Assembly (NCBI RefSeq): GCF_011038975.1
Contig: NZ_JAAKEC010000003.1
Location: forward strand, 1-64,000
Direction: 5' to 3'
Source: Adlercreutzia sp. ZJ176
GTDB lineage: Bacteria > Actinomycetota > Coriobacteriia > Coriobacteriales > Eggerthellaceae
Length of the DNA: 64,000 nt
Position 1 is the first letter of the stretch, and the number at the start of each line of letters is the position of its first letter. Shown here piece by piece: positions 34,252-44,269 of the stretch. A program made the translations under genes and the position numbers. The notes under the pieces are model-generated. The model ran no database searches. It was not told the origin of the DNA and saw only the letters and a program-made list of their open reading frames with translations.

Positions 34252-34558
34252 GCTGCCATCAGCGCAAACACCCTCATGCCGGGCCAAGGCGCTCCTCCGC
34301 CATGCGTGACCTATGTGTGACGTCGTATCCTTACGCGATCGATTAATCACGATTACACACTTTTGTTCCTATATCCCCGTCCGCAAGCTTGGCGCTGCCC
34401 TGCCGCTAGGGAATTAGCCACGCCTTGGCGCTTCTTCCCTCCTCGCCGTCTCCCAGGCGCCCTCACGGGCGTCTCCCTGTCCCAAGGGAATCCCGTCGCA
34501 CGCCTTGGCGTACTCCCCCAGCTCTCTCCTCGCCGCTTTTCTGGTGCTCTGGCGGGCG
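34252..34558. other. gene-free stretch with third TACACACTTTT motif
   Basis: No gene. TACACACTTTT at 34354 and CTATATCCC at 34369-34377 repeat the motif found twice near 33.2 kb. The remaining 180 bases lead up to the stop of the cation efflux gene and show CGCCTTGGCG half repeats only. Confidence 0.45.
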
Positions 34559-35464
34559 CTACCGGTAGGACTCGTCCTCGCCGTAGGGCTCGATGTGGAC
34601 GAGGACCTCCTTCACGTTGGGATGGCGCTTGATGACCTCGCGCTCGAAGGCGTCGCCGAGCTCGTGGGCCGCGCGCACCGTCATCTCGGGGTCGACGAGC
34701 GCATGCAGGTCGCAGTACACCTCCGCCTCGGTGCCGCGCGTGCGCACGCAGTGCACCTCGACGAGGCCCGGCATCTCCCGCGCGATGGACTCGATGTCCT
34801 CGGGCGGGATGCACGCGTGGTCGGACAGCGTGCGCAGCGCCGTGCGGAACACGCCCACCGCCGACAGGAGGATGAACACCGTCACGATGAGCGCCATGAT
34901 GGGGTCAGCCGCCGGGAAGCCCGCCGCCACGAAGCCGAGGCCCGCGATGACGCCGATGGACACGAACGCGTCGGAGAGCGTGTGGGCCGCGTCAGCTGCG
35001 AGGATCTCGCTGCGCAGCTCCTTGCCGCGCCGCCGCTCGTAGAGCGTGACGCCAAGGTTCACCACAAGCGTGGACACCATGACCACGAACGACACGGGCG
35101 TGACCTCCGCGGTGTAGCTCTGGCTCATGAGCTTGCCCACCGCGCCCGTGCCCACCTCGAAGGCTGCGAGCACGAGCAGCACGCCGATGGCCATAGAACC
35201 GTACGTCTCGAACTTCGCATGCCCGTAGGGGTGCCCTGCGTCGGCCGGGCGGCCCGCCACGGCGATGCCCACGAGCCCGATGATGTTGCCGAGCGAGTCG
35301 AACACCGAGTGGATGCCGTCGGCCTGCATCGAGGCAGAGTTCGAGGCCAGGCCGTAGAAGAACTTCGCCGCCGCCACCGCCAGGTTGAGCACGAACACGA
35401 TCCAGAGCACCCGCTCCACGCTGCGCGCGTGGTCGGTCTTTTCCGAGGAGCCGAAACGAGCCAT
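34559..35464 (-). CDS. cation diffusion facilitator family transporter
   Basis: The 301-residue protein has six membrane segments and the two CDF metal-binding motifs, DGIHSVFDS in helix 2 and DAAHTLSDA in helix 5, with a cytoplasmic C-terminal domain containing VHCVRTR and HPNVKEVLVHIEP. It exports divalent cations such as zinc, iron or manganese in exchange for protons. ATG 35464 follows GGAGGAGGG. Monocistronic, between tRNA genes. Confidence 0.92.
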   Translation of the reverse strand: MARFGSSEKTDHARSVERVLWIVFVLNLAVAAAKFFYGLASNSASMQADGIHSVFDSLGNIIGLVGIAVAGRPADAGHPYGHAKFETYGSMAIGVLLVLAAFEVGTGAVGKLMSQSYTAEVTPVSFVVMVSTLVVNLGVTLYERRRGKELRSEILAADAAHTLSDAFVSIGVIAGLGFVAAGFPAADPIMALIVTVFILLSAVGVFRTALRTLSDHACIPPEDIESIAREMPGLVEVHCVRTRGTEAEVYCDLHALVDPEMTVRAAHELGDAFEREVIKRHPNVKEVLVHIEPYGEDESYR

Positions 35465-35497
35465 GCGCCCTCCTCCCCACAAGACGGAATCTGATGC

Positions 35498-35523
35498 AAA
35501 AAAGCCCCGCTGAGCGGGGCTTT
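35498..35523. terminator. bidirectional intrinsic terminator
   Basis: AAAGCCCCGC-TGA-GCGGGGCTTT with A-runs on the left and T-run on the right; on the minus strand it ends the tRNA-Leu transcript. Confidence 0.88.
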
Positions 35524-35535
35524 CAATTTCAATGG

Positions 35536-35621
35536 TGTCGGAGGCGGGATTTGAACCCGCACACCCGGTATGTGGGCACTAGCACCTCAAGCTAGCGTGT
35601 CTGCCGTTCCACCACTCCGAC
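35536..35621 (-). tRNA. tRNA-Leu (GAG)
   Basis: A class II tRNA of 86 bases. Acceptor GTCGGAG/CTCCGAC, anticodon loop CTTGAGGTG with GAG, an extended variable arm, T loop GGTTCAAAT, discriminator A. CCA is not encoded. It follows secG on the same strand. Confidence 0.96.
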
Positions 35622-35719
35622 ATGCTTTTTTGCAGCGACGAATAGTTTAGCAGAATGGCGCTGCAATGCAACAAGAATTTTCAACTTTTCTTGCTGCGGC
35701 GCGCTGGGCTGCGCTGGCG

Positions 35720-35974
35720 CTAGGCGCCGATCGTCCCATGCGGGTAAATGACCATGAGCACCAAAAGCGACACCATGAACACGATCGCGCACGCGATGGT
35801 GATGCGGTCGAGGTTCTTCTCGATGACGCTCGTGCCCGTCTGGGTGGAGTACATGGAGCTCGCGATCATGTCGGAGATGCCCGTGCCCTTGCCCGAGTGC
35901 ATGAGGATGAACACGATCATGCCCACGCCCGACAGCACGAGCAGGATGAGAAACACAATAACCAGAGGATTCAA
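35720..35974 (-). CDS. secG: preprotein translocase subunit SecG
   Basis: An 84-residue protein with two membrane helices (about 3-24 and 60-80) and the SecG central region FILMHSGKGTGISDM. It associates with SecYE in protein export. Located after gpmI at the end of the glycolytic gene run, a common arrangement. Confidence 0.93.
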   Translation of the reverse strand: MNPLVIVFLILLVLSGVGMIVFILMHSGKGTGISDMIASSMYSTQTGTSVIEKNLDRITIACAIVFMVSLLVLMVIYPHGTIGA

Positions 35975-36040
35975 AGTTTCACTCTTCTCTCGGAGGAATA
36001 ACTACCTTTACACAAATTCGTTATTATAGCGCAACCTCCG

Positions 36041-37642
36041 CTACGAGGCAAGCAGGCACGAGCCCGTCATCTCGCCGGGCACCGCAAGCCCCACGGCGGC
36101 CAAAAGCGTCGGCGCGATGTCGGCCAGACACCCTACCTCCCCGCTTAGGGCGAGGCCCGCCCCCGTCTCATCCACCAGCACGAACGGCACGGGCGCCGTG
36201 GTGTGGGCCGTGTGCGGCGTGCCGTCCGGCGCGATCATCTTGTCGGCGTTGCCGTGGTCGGCCGTGACGAACGCCACGCCGCCCTTGCGCGCCACCGCGT
36301 CGAGCACGCGCCCCACGCCCGCGTCGACCGCCTCGACGGCGGCCACCGCGGCGGGGATCACGCCGGTGTGCCCCACCATGTCGCAGTTCGCGAAGTTCAC
36401 GATGTACACGTCGGCGGCGTCATCGTCGATGGCCGCGGCCAGCGCCTCGGCCACCTCGGGCTCGCTCATCTCGGGCTTGAGGTCGTAGGTCGCCACCTTC
36501 GGGCTCGCGATGAGCTTGCGCTCCTCGCCCGCCTTCTCCTCCTCGCGCCCGCCGTTCAAGAAGAACGTCACGTGGGCGTACTTCTCGGTCTCCGCGATGT
36601 GGTACTGAGCAAGCCCCGCATCAGCCAGCACGTCAGCCAGCACGTTGTCGGGGAACTCCTTCGGGAAGGCCACCGCCGCCGGGATGTCGGGGTCGTACTC
36701 TGTGAGGCACACGAACGTGACCTGCGGCCAGCGCGCGCGCTCGAAGCCCGCGAAGCCCGCGTCCGTGAGGGCGCGCGTGATCTCGCGCGCGCGGTCGGGG
36801 CGGAAGTTGAAGAAGATCACCGCGTCGCCGTCGCGCATGCCGCGCCCGCTCAGGGCCACGGGCACCACGAACTCGTCGGTCACGCCGTCGGCGTAGGACG
36901 CCTCCATGGCCTCGACGGGGCCGAGCTGCGTGAGGTTCGCCGCGCTCGTGAGCGTGTCGTAGGCGCGCGCGACGCGGTCCCAGCGGTTGTCGCGGTCCAT
37001 GGCGTAGTAGCGCCCCTCGATGGAGGCGATCTCCATCACGCAGCCGCTCTCGGGCGCCTCCTTCGTGAGCCGGGCCATGACGTCGGCCAGCTCGCGCACG
37101 TACCCCGCGCCGCTCGAGGGCGGCACATCGCGGCCGTCCATGAAGCAGTGCACCATGACGTGCGGCACGCCCGCGTCGCGCGCCGCCTCGAGCAGCGCGT
37201 AGAGGTGGGCGTTGGAGGAGTGCACGCCGCCGTCGCTTAGGAGCCCCATGAGGTGCAGCGCGGCGCCCGGCGCCTTCGCCGCCTCGAACGCCGCGGTGAT
37301 CTCGGGGTTCGTGACGATGGAGCCGTCTGCGCACGCGCGGTTGACGCGCGTGAGCTCCTGGAACACCACGCGTCCCGCGCCGATGTTGAGGTGCCCCACC
37401 TCGGAGTTGCCCATCTGGCCCGCCGGCAGGCCCACGGCCTCGCCCGACGCCTCGAGGCGCACCCAGGGGCGCGTGGCGAACAGCTCGTCGAGCACGGGAG
37501 TCTGCGCGAGCGAGATGGCGTTTCCCTCCCCCGGCTCCTCGAGGCCGAAGCCGTCCATGATGATGAGGCACGCCGGGAGGCGCAGGGACGCGCGATCGGC
37601 GCCCTGCGCCTCCTTTCCTTCGTTGAACTGCTCAGACGCCAT
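36041..37642 (-). CDS. gpmI: 2,3-bisphosphoglycerate-independent phosphoglycerate mutase
   Basis: The 533-residue metalloenzyme interconverts 3- and 2-phosphoglycerate. Motifs are LIIMDGFGLEE with metal-binding Asp, QMGNSEVGHLNIGAGR with the catalytic Ser, MDGRDVPPSSG, ASIEGRYYAMDRD, and VTADHGNADKM. The ATG directly abuts the tpiA stop; its binding site must lie inside tpiA. Part of gap-pgk-tpiA-gpmI-secG. Confidence 0.95.
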   Translation of the reverse strand: MASEQFNEGKEAQGADRASLRLPACLIIMDGFGLEEPGEGNAISLAQTPVLDELFATRPWVRLEASGEAVGLPAGQMGNSEVGHLNIGAGRVVFQELTRVNRACADGSIVTNPEITAAFEAAKAPGAALHLMGLLSDGGVHSSNAHLYALLEAARDAGVPHVMVHCFMDGRDVPPSSGAGYVRELADVMARLTKEAPESGCVMEIASIEGRYYAMDRDNRWDRVARAYDTLTSAANLTQLGPVEAMEASYADGVTDEFVVPVALSGRGMRDGDAVIFFNFRPDRAREITRALTDAGFAGFERARWPQVTFVCLTEYDPDIPAAVAFPKEFPDNVLADVLADAGLAQYHIAETEKYAHVTFFLNGGREEEKAGEERKLIASPKVATYDLKPEMSEPEVAEALAAAIDDDAADVYIVNFANCDMVGHTGVIPAAVAAVEAVDAGVGRVLDAVARKGGVAFVTADHGNADKMIAPDGTPHTAHTTAPVPFVLVDETGAGLALSGEVGCLADIAPTLLAAVGLAVPGEMTGSCLLAS

Positions 37643-38413
37643 CTACATCGCTGCCTTCACGATCTCGATGAACGACTTCGCCTTGAGCGACGCGCCGCCG
37701 ATGAGGCCGCCGTCGATGTCGGGCTCGGCGAGCAGGAGCGCAGCGTTGCCCTCGTTCATGGAGCCGCCGTAGAGCACGCGCATGGCGTCGGCCGTCTTGT
37801 CGCTGTAGATCTCGGCGAGCGTGGCGCGCACCGCCGCGCACACCTCCTCGGCCTGCTCGGGGGTGGCGGTGCGGCCGGTGCCGATGGCCCAGATGGGCTC
37901 GTAGGCCACCACCGCGCTTTTCGCCGCCGCCTCGTCAACGCCGGCGAACGCCGCGCGCACCTGGGCGCACACGTACTCGAGGTACGAGCCCTCGTCACGC
38001 ACGGCGAGCGACTCGCCCACGCACACGATGGGCTTGATGCCGCCGTCGACGAGCGCCTTGACCTTCTTGTTCACGTCCTCGTTCGTCTCGCCGAACAGCC
38101 CGCGGCGCTCCGAGTGGCCGACGATGCACCACTCGCAGCCGATCTCGCGCAGCATCTCGATCGAGATCTCGCCCGTGTAGGCGCCCTTCGGCTCCCAGTA
38201 GACGTTCTGCGCGCCCACGCCCACCTTCAGGTGGTCGAACTCGAACACGTTCACCACCGGCTTGAGGTCGACGTACGGCGGGCACACCGCCACGTCGACG
38301 GTCTCGAGCCAGTCGCGGTAGAAGTCGTAGGAGATCTCCTGCGCGAGCACCACGGCCTCGCCGATGGTGTTGTTCATCTTCCAGTTGCCCGCGATGAGGT
38401 TCTTTCTGGTCAT
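37643..38413 (-). CDS. tpiA: triosephosphate isomerase
   Basis: A 256-residue TIM barrel. NLIAGNWKMN carries the catalytic Lys, CIVGHSERR the catalytic His and VVAYEPIWAIGTG the catalytic Glu; LYGGSMNEGN binds phosphate. ATG 38413 follows AAAGGA; a GTG overlapping the pgk stop is less likely. Eleven bases after pgk. Confidence 0.96.
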   Translation of the reverse strand: MTRKNLIAGNWKMNNTIGEAVVLAQEISYDFYRDWLETVDVAVCPPYVDLKPVVNVFEFDHLKVGVGAQNVYWEPKGAYTGEISIEMLREIGCEWCIVGHSERRGLFGETNEDVNKKVKALVDGGIKPIVCVGESLAVRDEGSYLEYVCAQVRAAFAGVDEAAAKSAVVAYEPIWAIGTGRTATPEQAEEVCAAVRATLAEIYSDKTADAMRVLYGGSMNEGNAALLLAEPDIDGGLIGGASLKAKSFIEIVKAAM

Positions 38414-38424
38414 GTGAGGTCCTT

Positions 38425-39601
<1,177 letters not shown>

Positions 39602-39615
<14 letters not shown>

Positions 39616-39841
39616 GTTCACTTCCTAGCAAATCGGGTTTGTTCATGCCGCCGAGCGTGCTCATCAGCTCGCGCAGCATCTCAGTCTGCTCGCGCTGCGC
39701 TGCGGCAACCTGCTTGAGAGCCTCGGCACTCTCCTTCGTAGCCTGCGCCATGTCGAAGAACTTCTTCAAGATGAGCAGCGCGACGACGAGGGGGATCAGA
39801 TAGATGAAAGCGGCCATGACGGCTGGGAGCATGTTCCCCAT
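39602..39841 (-). CDS. small membrane protein with coiled coil, unknown function
   Basis: A 79-residue protein with an N-terminal membrane helix (about 6-27) and then a charged helical segment (FFDMAQATKESAEALKQVAA) likely to form a coiled coil. An excellent AAAGGAGGTG precedes the ATG, and the end overlaps the pgk start by 14 bases, so it is translated and coupled to pgk. It lies between gap and pgk. No function is known to me. Confidence 0.8.
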
Positions 39842-39863
39842 AGGCAGAGCACCTCCTTTGCAG

Positions 39864-39898
39864 AAAAGCCCCGGGGGCCGACCAGGAACCCGGGGCTT
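39864..39898 (-). terminator. terminator downstream of gap
   Basis: AAGCCCCGGG (39866-39875) and CCCGGGGCTT (39889-39898) form a 10-bp stem; on the minus strand it is followed by TTTTC. It separates gap from the pgk unit, perhaps partially. Confidence 0.8.
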
Positions 39899-39961
39899 AA
39901 TAAATCATAAATCGCGCAGCGTCGAGCCGTCCGCCGTTGCGTCAGCAACGGCGGCACAAAC

Positions 39962-40975
<1,014 letters not shown>

Positions 40976-41070
40976 TCACAAGATACTCCTCAAAAACCCT
41001 TGCTCAGGGTTGATTACCTGACTCGTACAGCATAGCACGCCTCGCGCCGAATCGCGGGCGCGTGTCAGCT

Positions 41071-42018
41071 TCAGTATACGCGCTCGTCCCCCGGTATCTC
41101 GCGGGCCATCTGCTCGAGGCGGCGGACGCGATGGTAGACGGCTGACTTCGACAGCGGCGGCGTCGAGTGGCTCCCGAGCTCCTTGAGCGACGCGTCGGGG
41201 AAGGTGACGCGCAAGCGGATGAACTCCTGGAGCGCAGGCGGGAGGTTCTCCATGCCGTAGTGCTCGAGCACGGCGCGGATGGTGAAGAGCTGCTCCACCG
41301 CGGCGTTCGAGGCCTTCTGCTGGTTGGCGAGCTCGGCGTTGATGGCGCGGTTCACGTCGTTGCGCACTGACTTCACCACGCGCTGCTCCTCCATGAACAG
41401 GGCCGACGCGTGCGCGCCCACGAACGCCAGGAACTCCAGGATGGCGTTTCCGCTCTTCAGGTAGACCATGTGCGAGCTGCGCCGCTGCATGACGCGCGCG
41501 GTGATGTCCTTCTCGGCCATGAGCGCCACGAGCCCCTCCGCGAGCTCCTCGCTCTCCACGGTGATCTCGAAGTGGAAGTCGCTCTTGGGGTTCGAGATGA
41601 AGCCCGACCCCAAAAACGCCCCGCGCAGGTACGCCGCCGCGCAGCACTGCTTCGCCACGAGGTCGGGCTTGATGCCGAGCTCGAGGCCGTCCTCGGGCGA
41701 GAGCACGCCCATGTCGCGCAGCGCGGGGGCCAAGGCGGGCTGCGCGGGGACCTCGATGAGGTAGTTCGGCGTCTTGTGCAGCACGCTGCGGCGCACGGTG
41801 AGGTCGGTCTTGAGCTGGTAGAGCGTGTGCAGAAGGCGGATGATGAGGCGCGCCACGGAGGGCACGTCGGTGGCCACCTCCATGCGGTAGCGCCCCGGGC
41901 CGCTCACGAACAGCGTGCCCTCGATGCGCACGAGCGCGGCGAGCGTGGCCTTCTCGCAGTGCGAGCACTCGGGCGCGACGTGGGCGATCTCGTCCTTCAC
42001 ATCTGAGGTAAACGACAT
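41071..42018 (-). CDS. whiA: DNA-binding protein WhiA
   Basis: The 315-residue protein joins an N-terminal LAGLIDADG-like domain (YLRGAFLGSGFISNP) with a C-terminal helix-turn-helix (LKELGSHSTPPLSKSAVYHRVRRL). WhiA regulates sporulation or division genes in actinobacteria and chromosome segregation in Firmicutes. The whiA-yvcK-rapZ-uvrC order is a conserved Gram-positive cluster. Confidence 0.95.
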   Translation of the reverse strand: MSFTSDVKDEIAHVAPECSHCEKATLAALVRIEGTLFVSGPGRYRMEVATDVPSVARLIIRLLHTLYQLKTDLTVRRSVLHKTPNYLIEVPAQPALAPALRDMGVLSPEDGLELGIKPDLVAKQCCAAAYLRGAFLGSGFISNPKSDFHFEITVESEELAEGLVALMAEKDITARVMQRRSSHMVYLKSGNAILEFLAFVGAHASALFMEEQRVVKSVRNDVNRAINAELANQQKASNAAVEQLFTIRAVLEHYGMENLPPALQEFIRLRVTFPDASLKELGSHSTPPLSKSAVYHRVRRLEQMAREIPGDERVY

Positions 42019-42029
42019 GCCTTAAGACC

Positions 42030-43178
42030 CTACCCCCGCCTCGCCTGCGTGAGCTTGACGACCTGCAGAAGCGCGTTGCGCAGCGCCTCGGGGGAATGCC
42101 AGGTGGGACGCTCGGCGTCGGCGAGGTCGCGCGCGAGGACCACCGGGCCCATCGACTGGATGGCCTGGAGGTCGTGGTAGTTGATGGACACGGGCCGCAC
42201 CTTGCCCGCAAGGCGCGCGTCGTCGAGGCCGGCGGTGGAGGCGTGGTCGGAATCGCGCCCCGTCATGGCGTTGAAGCGGTCGTTCGCCGGGCTGTCGGCG
42301 CGCAGCGGCACGCGCGTGTGCACGAGCACGTAGTCCACGAGCCCCGCCATGCCGTGGTCCATGAGCGCCTCCACGTGCTCGCGCGCGGTGAGGCCCCACG
42401 TCTCGCCCTGCACGTCGGCGAGCGAGCACACGAAGAGCACGCGCCCGCGCGAGGCGCGGATGGCGTCGATGATGCCGGGCACGAGCAGGTTGGGGATGAT
42501 GGAGGTGAACAGCGACCCGGGGCCGAGCACGATGAGGTCGGCCTCGCGCAGCGCCCGCAGCGCCGGCTCGTACGCGGTGATGCCGCCGCCTGACGCGGAC
42601 GCGCACAGGCGCACGCGCTCGAGCGCCGTGTGCGAGTGGCACGCCACCGCCTGCCCGTCGAGCACGCGCCCGTCGCGCGTGGTGGCCGCGAGCGTCACGT
42701 GGTCGAGCGTAGAGGGATGCACGTGCCCCTGCGCGTCGACGAGGCGCTCGCAGATGCGTATGGCCTCGGGGAACGAGCCGCACGCGTCCTCGAGCGCGGC
42801 GAGCATGAGGTTGCCGAGCGCGTGGTCGCGCGCCACGGCGAAGCGGTACTTGAACGCGCGCACGAGAGGGTCCTGCGGGTCGCGCGCGAACGCGGCGATG
42901 CACTTGCGGATGTCGCCGGGGGGCGTGACATCGGCCTCCTCGCGCAGGATGCCCGTCGAGCCGCCGTCGTCGGCCATGGCCACCACCGCGCTCGTCTCGA
43001 TGCCGAGCGAGAGCAGCGTGCGGATGGACATGGGCGCGCCCGTGCCGCCGCCGACCACCACGGCGCGCAGGCGCGGCCCGCCGTGCGCGAGCACGTCGAG
43101 GCGCGGCAGCTTGCTGCGAAGCGCCGAGAACGACCCGGTGGCTGACGGGTCGACGCGGAACGGCTGCTTGGTGGCCAT
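42030..43178 (-). CDS. yvcK: gluconeogenesis factor YvcK/CuvA-like
   Basis: The 382-residue protein has AVVVGGGTGAPMSIRTL, MADDGGSTGILRE, PPGDIRKCI and VLGPGSLFTSIIPNLLVPGI, the UPF0052/CofD-like signatures. YvcK proteins bind UDP-sugars and affect carbon flow and cell-wall synthesis. ATG 43178 follows CAGGAA. The family core starts at about residue 40, after an added N-terminal segment. Confidence 0.93.
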   Translation of the reverse strand: MATKQPFRVDPSATGSFSALRSKLPRLDVLAHGGPRLRAVVVGGGTGAPMSIRTLLSLGIETSAVVAMADDGGSTGILREEADVTPPGDIRKCIAAFARDPQDPLVRAFKYRFAVARDHALGNLMLAALEDACGSFPEAIRICERLVDAQGHVHPSTLDHVTLAATTRDGRVLDGQAVACHSHTALERVRLCASASGGGITAYEPALRALREADLIVLGPGSLFTSIIPNLLVPGIIDAIRASRGRVLFVCSLADVQGETWGLTAREHVEALMDHGMAGLVDYVLVHTRVPLRADSPANDRFNAMTGRDSDHASTAGLDDARLAGKVRPVSINYHDLQAIQSMGPVVLARDLADAERPTWHSPEALRNALLQVVKLTQARRG

Positions 43179-43189
43179 GATGTTCCTGC

Positions 43190-44269
43190 CTAGCACGCGT
43201 CCGCGGGAGCGGGGGCCGCGGCGGGGATGCCGGGAGCCGCGGGGGCGCCGGGGGCGCCGGGGGCGCCGGCAGCGCTGGGGGCCGCCGCTCCGCCCGCAGC
43301 CGCGCCGGCCGCGTCCACGTCCGCGTGCACGTCGGGCGACTCGGCGAGCACCGCCTCGCCCACGTGGCGGTCGGCCAGCTTGAGGTCGCGGTGCGCCACC
43401 GACACGCGGTAGCCCTTGGTCTTGAGGTAGTCGCCCGTCGACTCGGCGAGCGCCACGCTGCGGTGCTGCCCGCCCGTGCACCCCACGGCGATGGCGAGCT
43501 GCTGCTTGCCCTCGGCCACGTAGCCCGGCATCACCACGTCGAGCAGGTCGTGCCAGCGGTGCCTGAACTCGATCGTCTCCTCGCGCAGCATCACGAAGTC
43601 GCGCACCGGCGCGTCGAGGCCCGTCAGGGGACGCAGGTCGGGGTCGTAGTAGGGGTTCGGCAGGAAGCGCACGTCCATCACGAGGTCGGCGTCGAGCGGC
43701 GCGCCGTGCTTGAAGCCGAACGAGTACACCGTGACGGCGAGGCCGCGGCGCTCGCTGCCGGTGCCGAAGAGCGAGCGAATGGTGGTGCGCAGCTTCTGCG
43801 GCAGCATCTCGGTGGTGTTGATCACGTGGTCGGAGGCGTCGTGCAAGTCCATGAGCAGCTGCCGCTCGCGCTGGATGCCCTGGACGATGGTGGTGCCGTC
43901 GGTGCACAGCGGGTGCCGGCGGCGGCTCGACTTGTAGCGCGCGACGAGCTTCTCGTCATCGGCGTCGAGGAAGAGCATGCGGTAGTCGATGCCCTCTTCG
44001 CGCAGGCGCCCGAGCTGCGCGTCGAGCGAGCCGAAGTAGCCGCCGTTGCGCGCGTCGCACACCACGGCGAGGCGCTTGCGCTCGCCCTCCCCGCCCGGGC
44101 GCTCGTTGAGCTCGATCAGGTTGCCGATGAGGCTCGCCGGTAGGTTGTCCACGCAGAAGTACCCCAAGTCCTCGAACACGTGCATGGCCTCGGTTCGCCC
44201 CGCGCCGCTCATGCCGGTGACGATCACCAGGTCGGGCATGTTCTTCAGATCCACGGGTTCGTCAGTCAT
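43190..44269 (-). CDS. rapZ: RNase adapter/nucleotide-binding protein RapZ (YvcJ)
   Basis: The 359-residue protein starts VIVTGMSGAGRTEAMHVFED (P-loop), followed by YFCVDNLPASL and the C-terminal domain with VYSFGFKHGAP, DVRFLPNPYY and GCTGGQHRSV. RapZ-type proteins bind nucleotides and small RNAs or signalling metabolites. The last 45 residues are an Ala/Pro/Gly-rich tail with PGAPGAP repeats, absent from typical members. ATG 44269 overlaps the uvrC stop by eight bases. Confidence 0.94.
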   Translation of the reverse strand: MTDEPVDLKNMPDLVIVTGMSGAGRTEAMHVFEDLGYFCVDNLPASLIGNLIELNERPGGEGERKRLAVVCDARNGGYFGSLDAQLGRLREEGIDYRMLFLDADDEKLVARYKSSRRRHPLCTDGTTIVQGIQRERQLLMDLHDASDHVINTTEMLPQKLRTTIRSLFGTGSERRGLAVTVYSFGFKHGAPLDADLVMDVRFLPNPYYDPDLRPLTGLDAPVRDFVMLREETIEFRHRWHDLLDVVMPGYVAEGKQQLAIAVGCTGGQHRSVALAESTGDYLKTKGYRVSVAHRDLKLADRHVGEAVLAESPDVHADVDAAGAAAGGAAAPSAAGAPGAPGAPAAPGIPAAAPAPADAC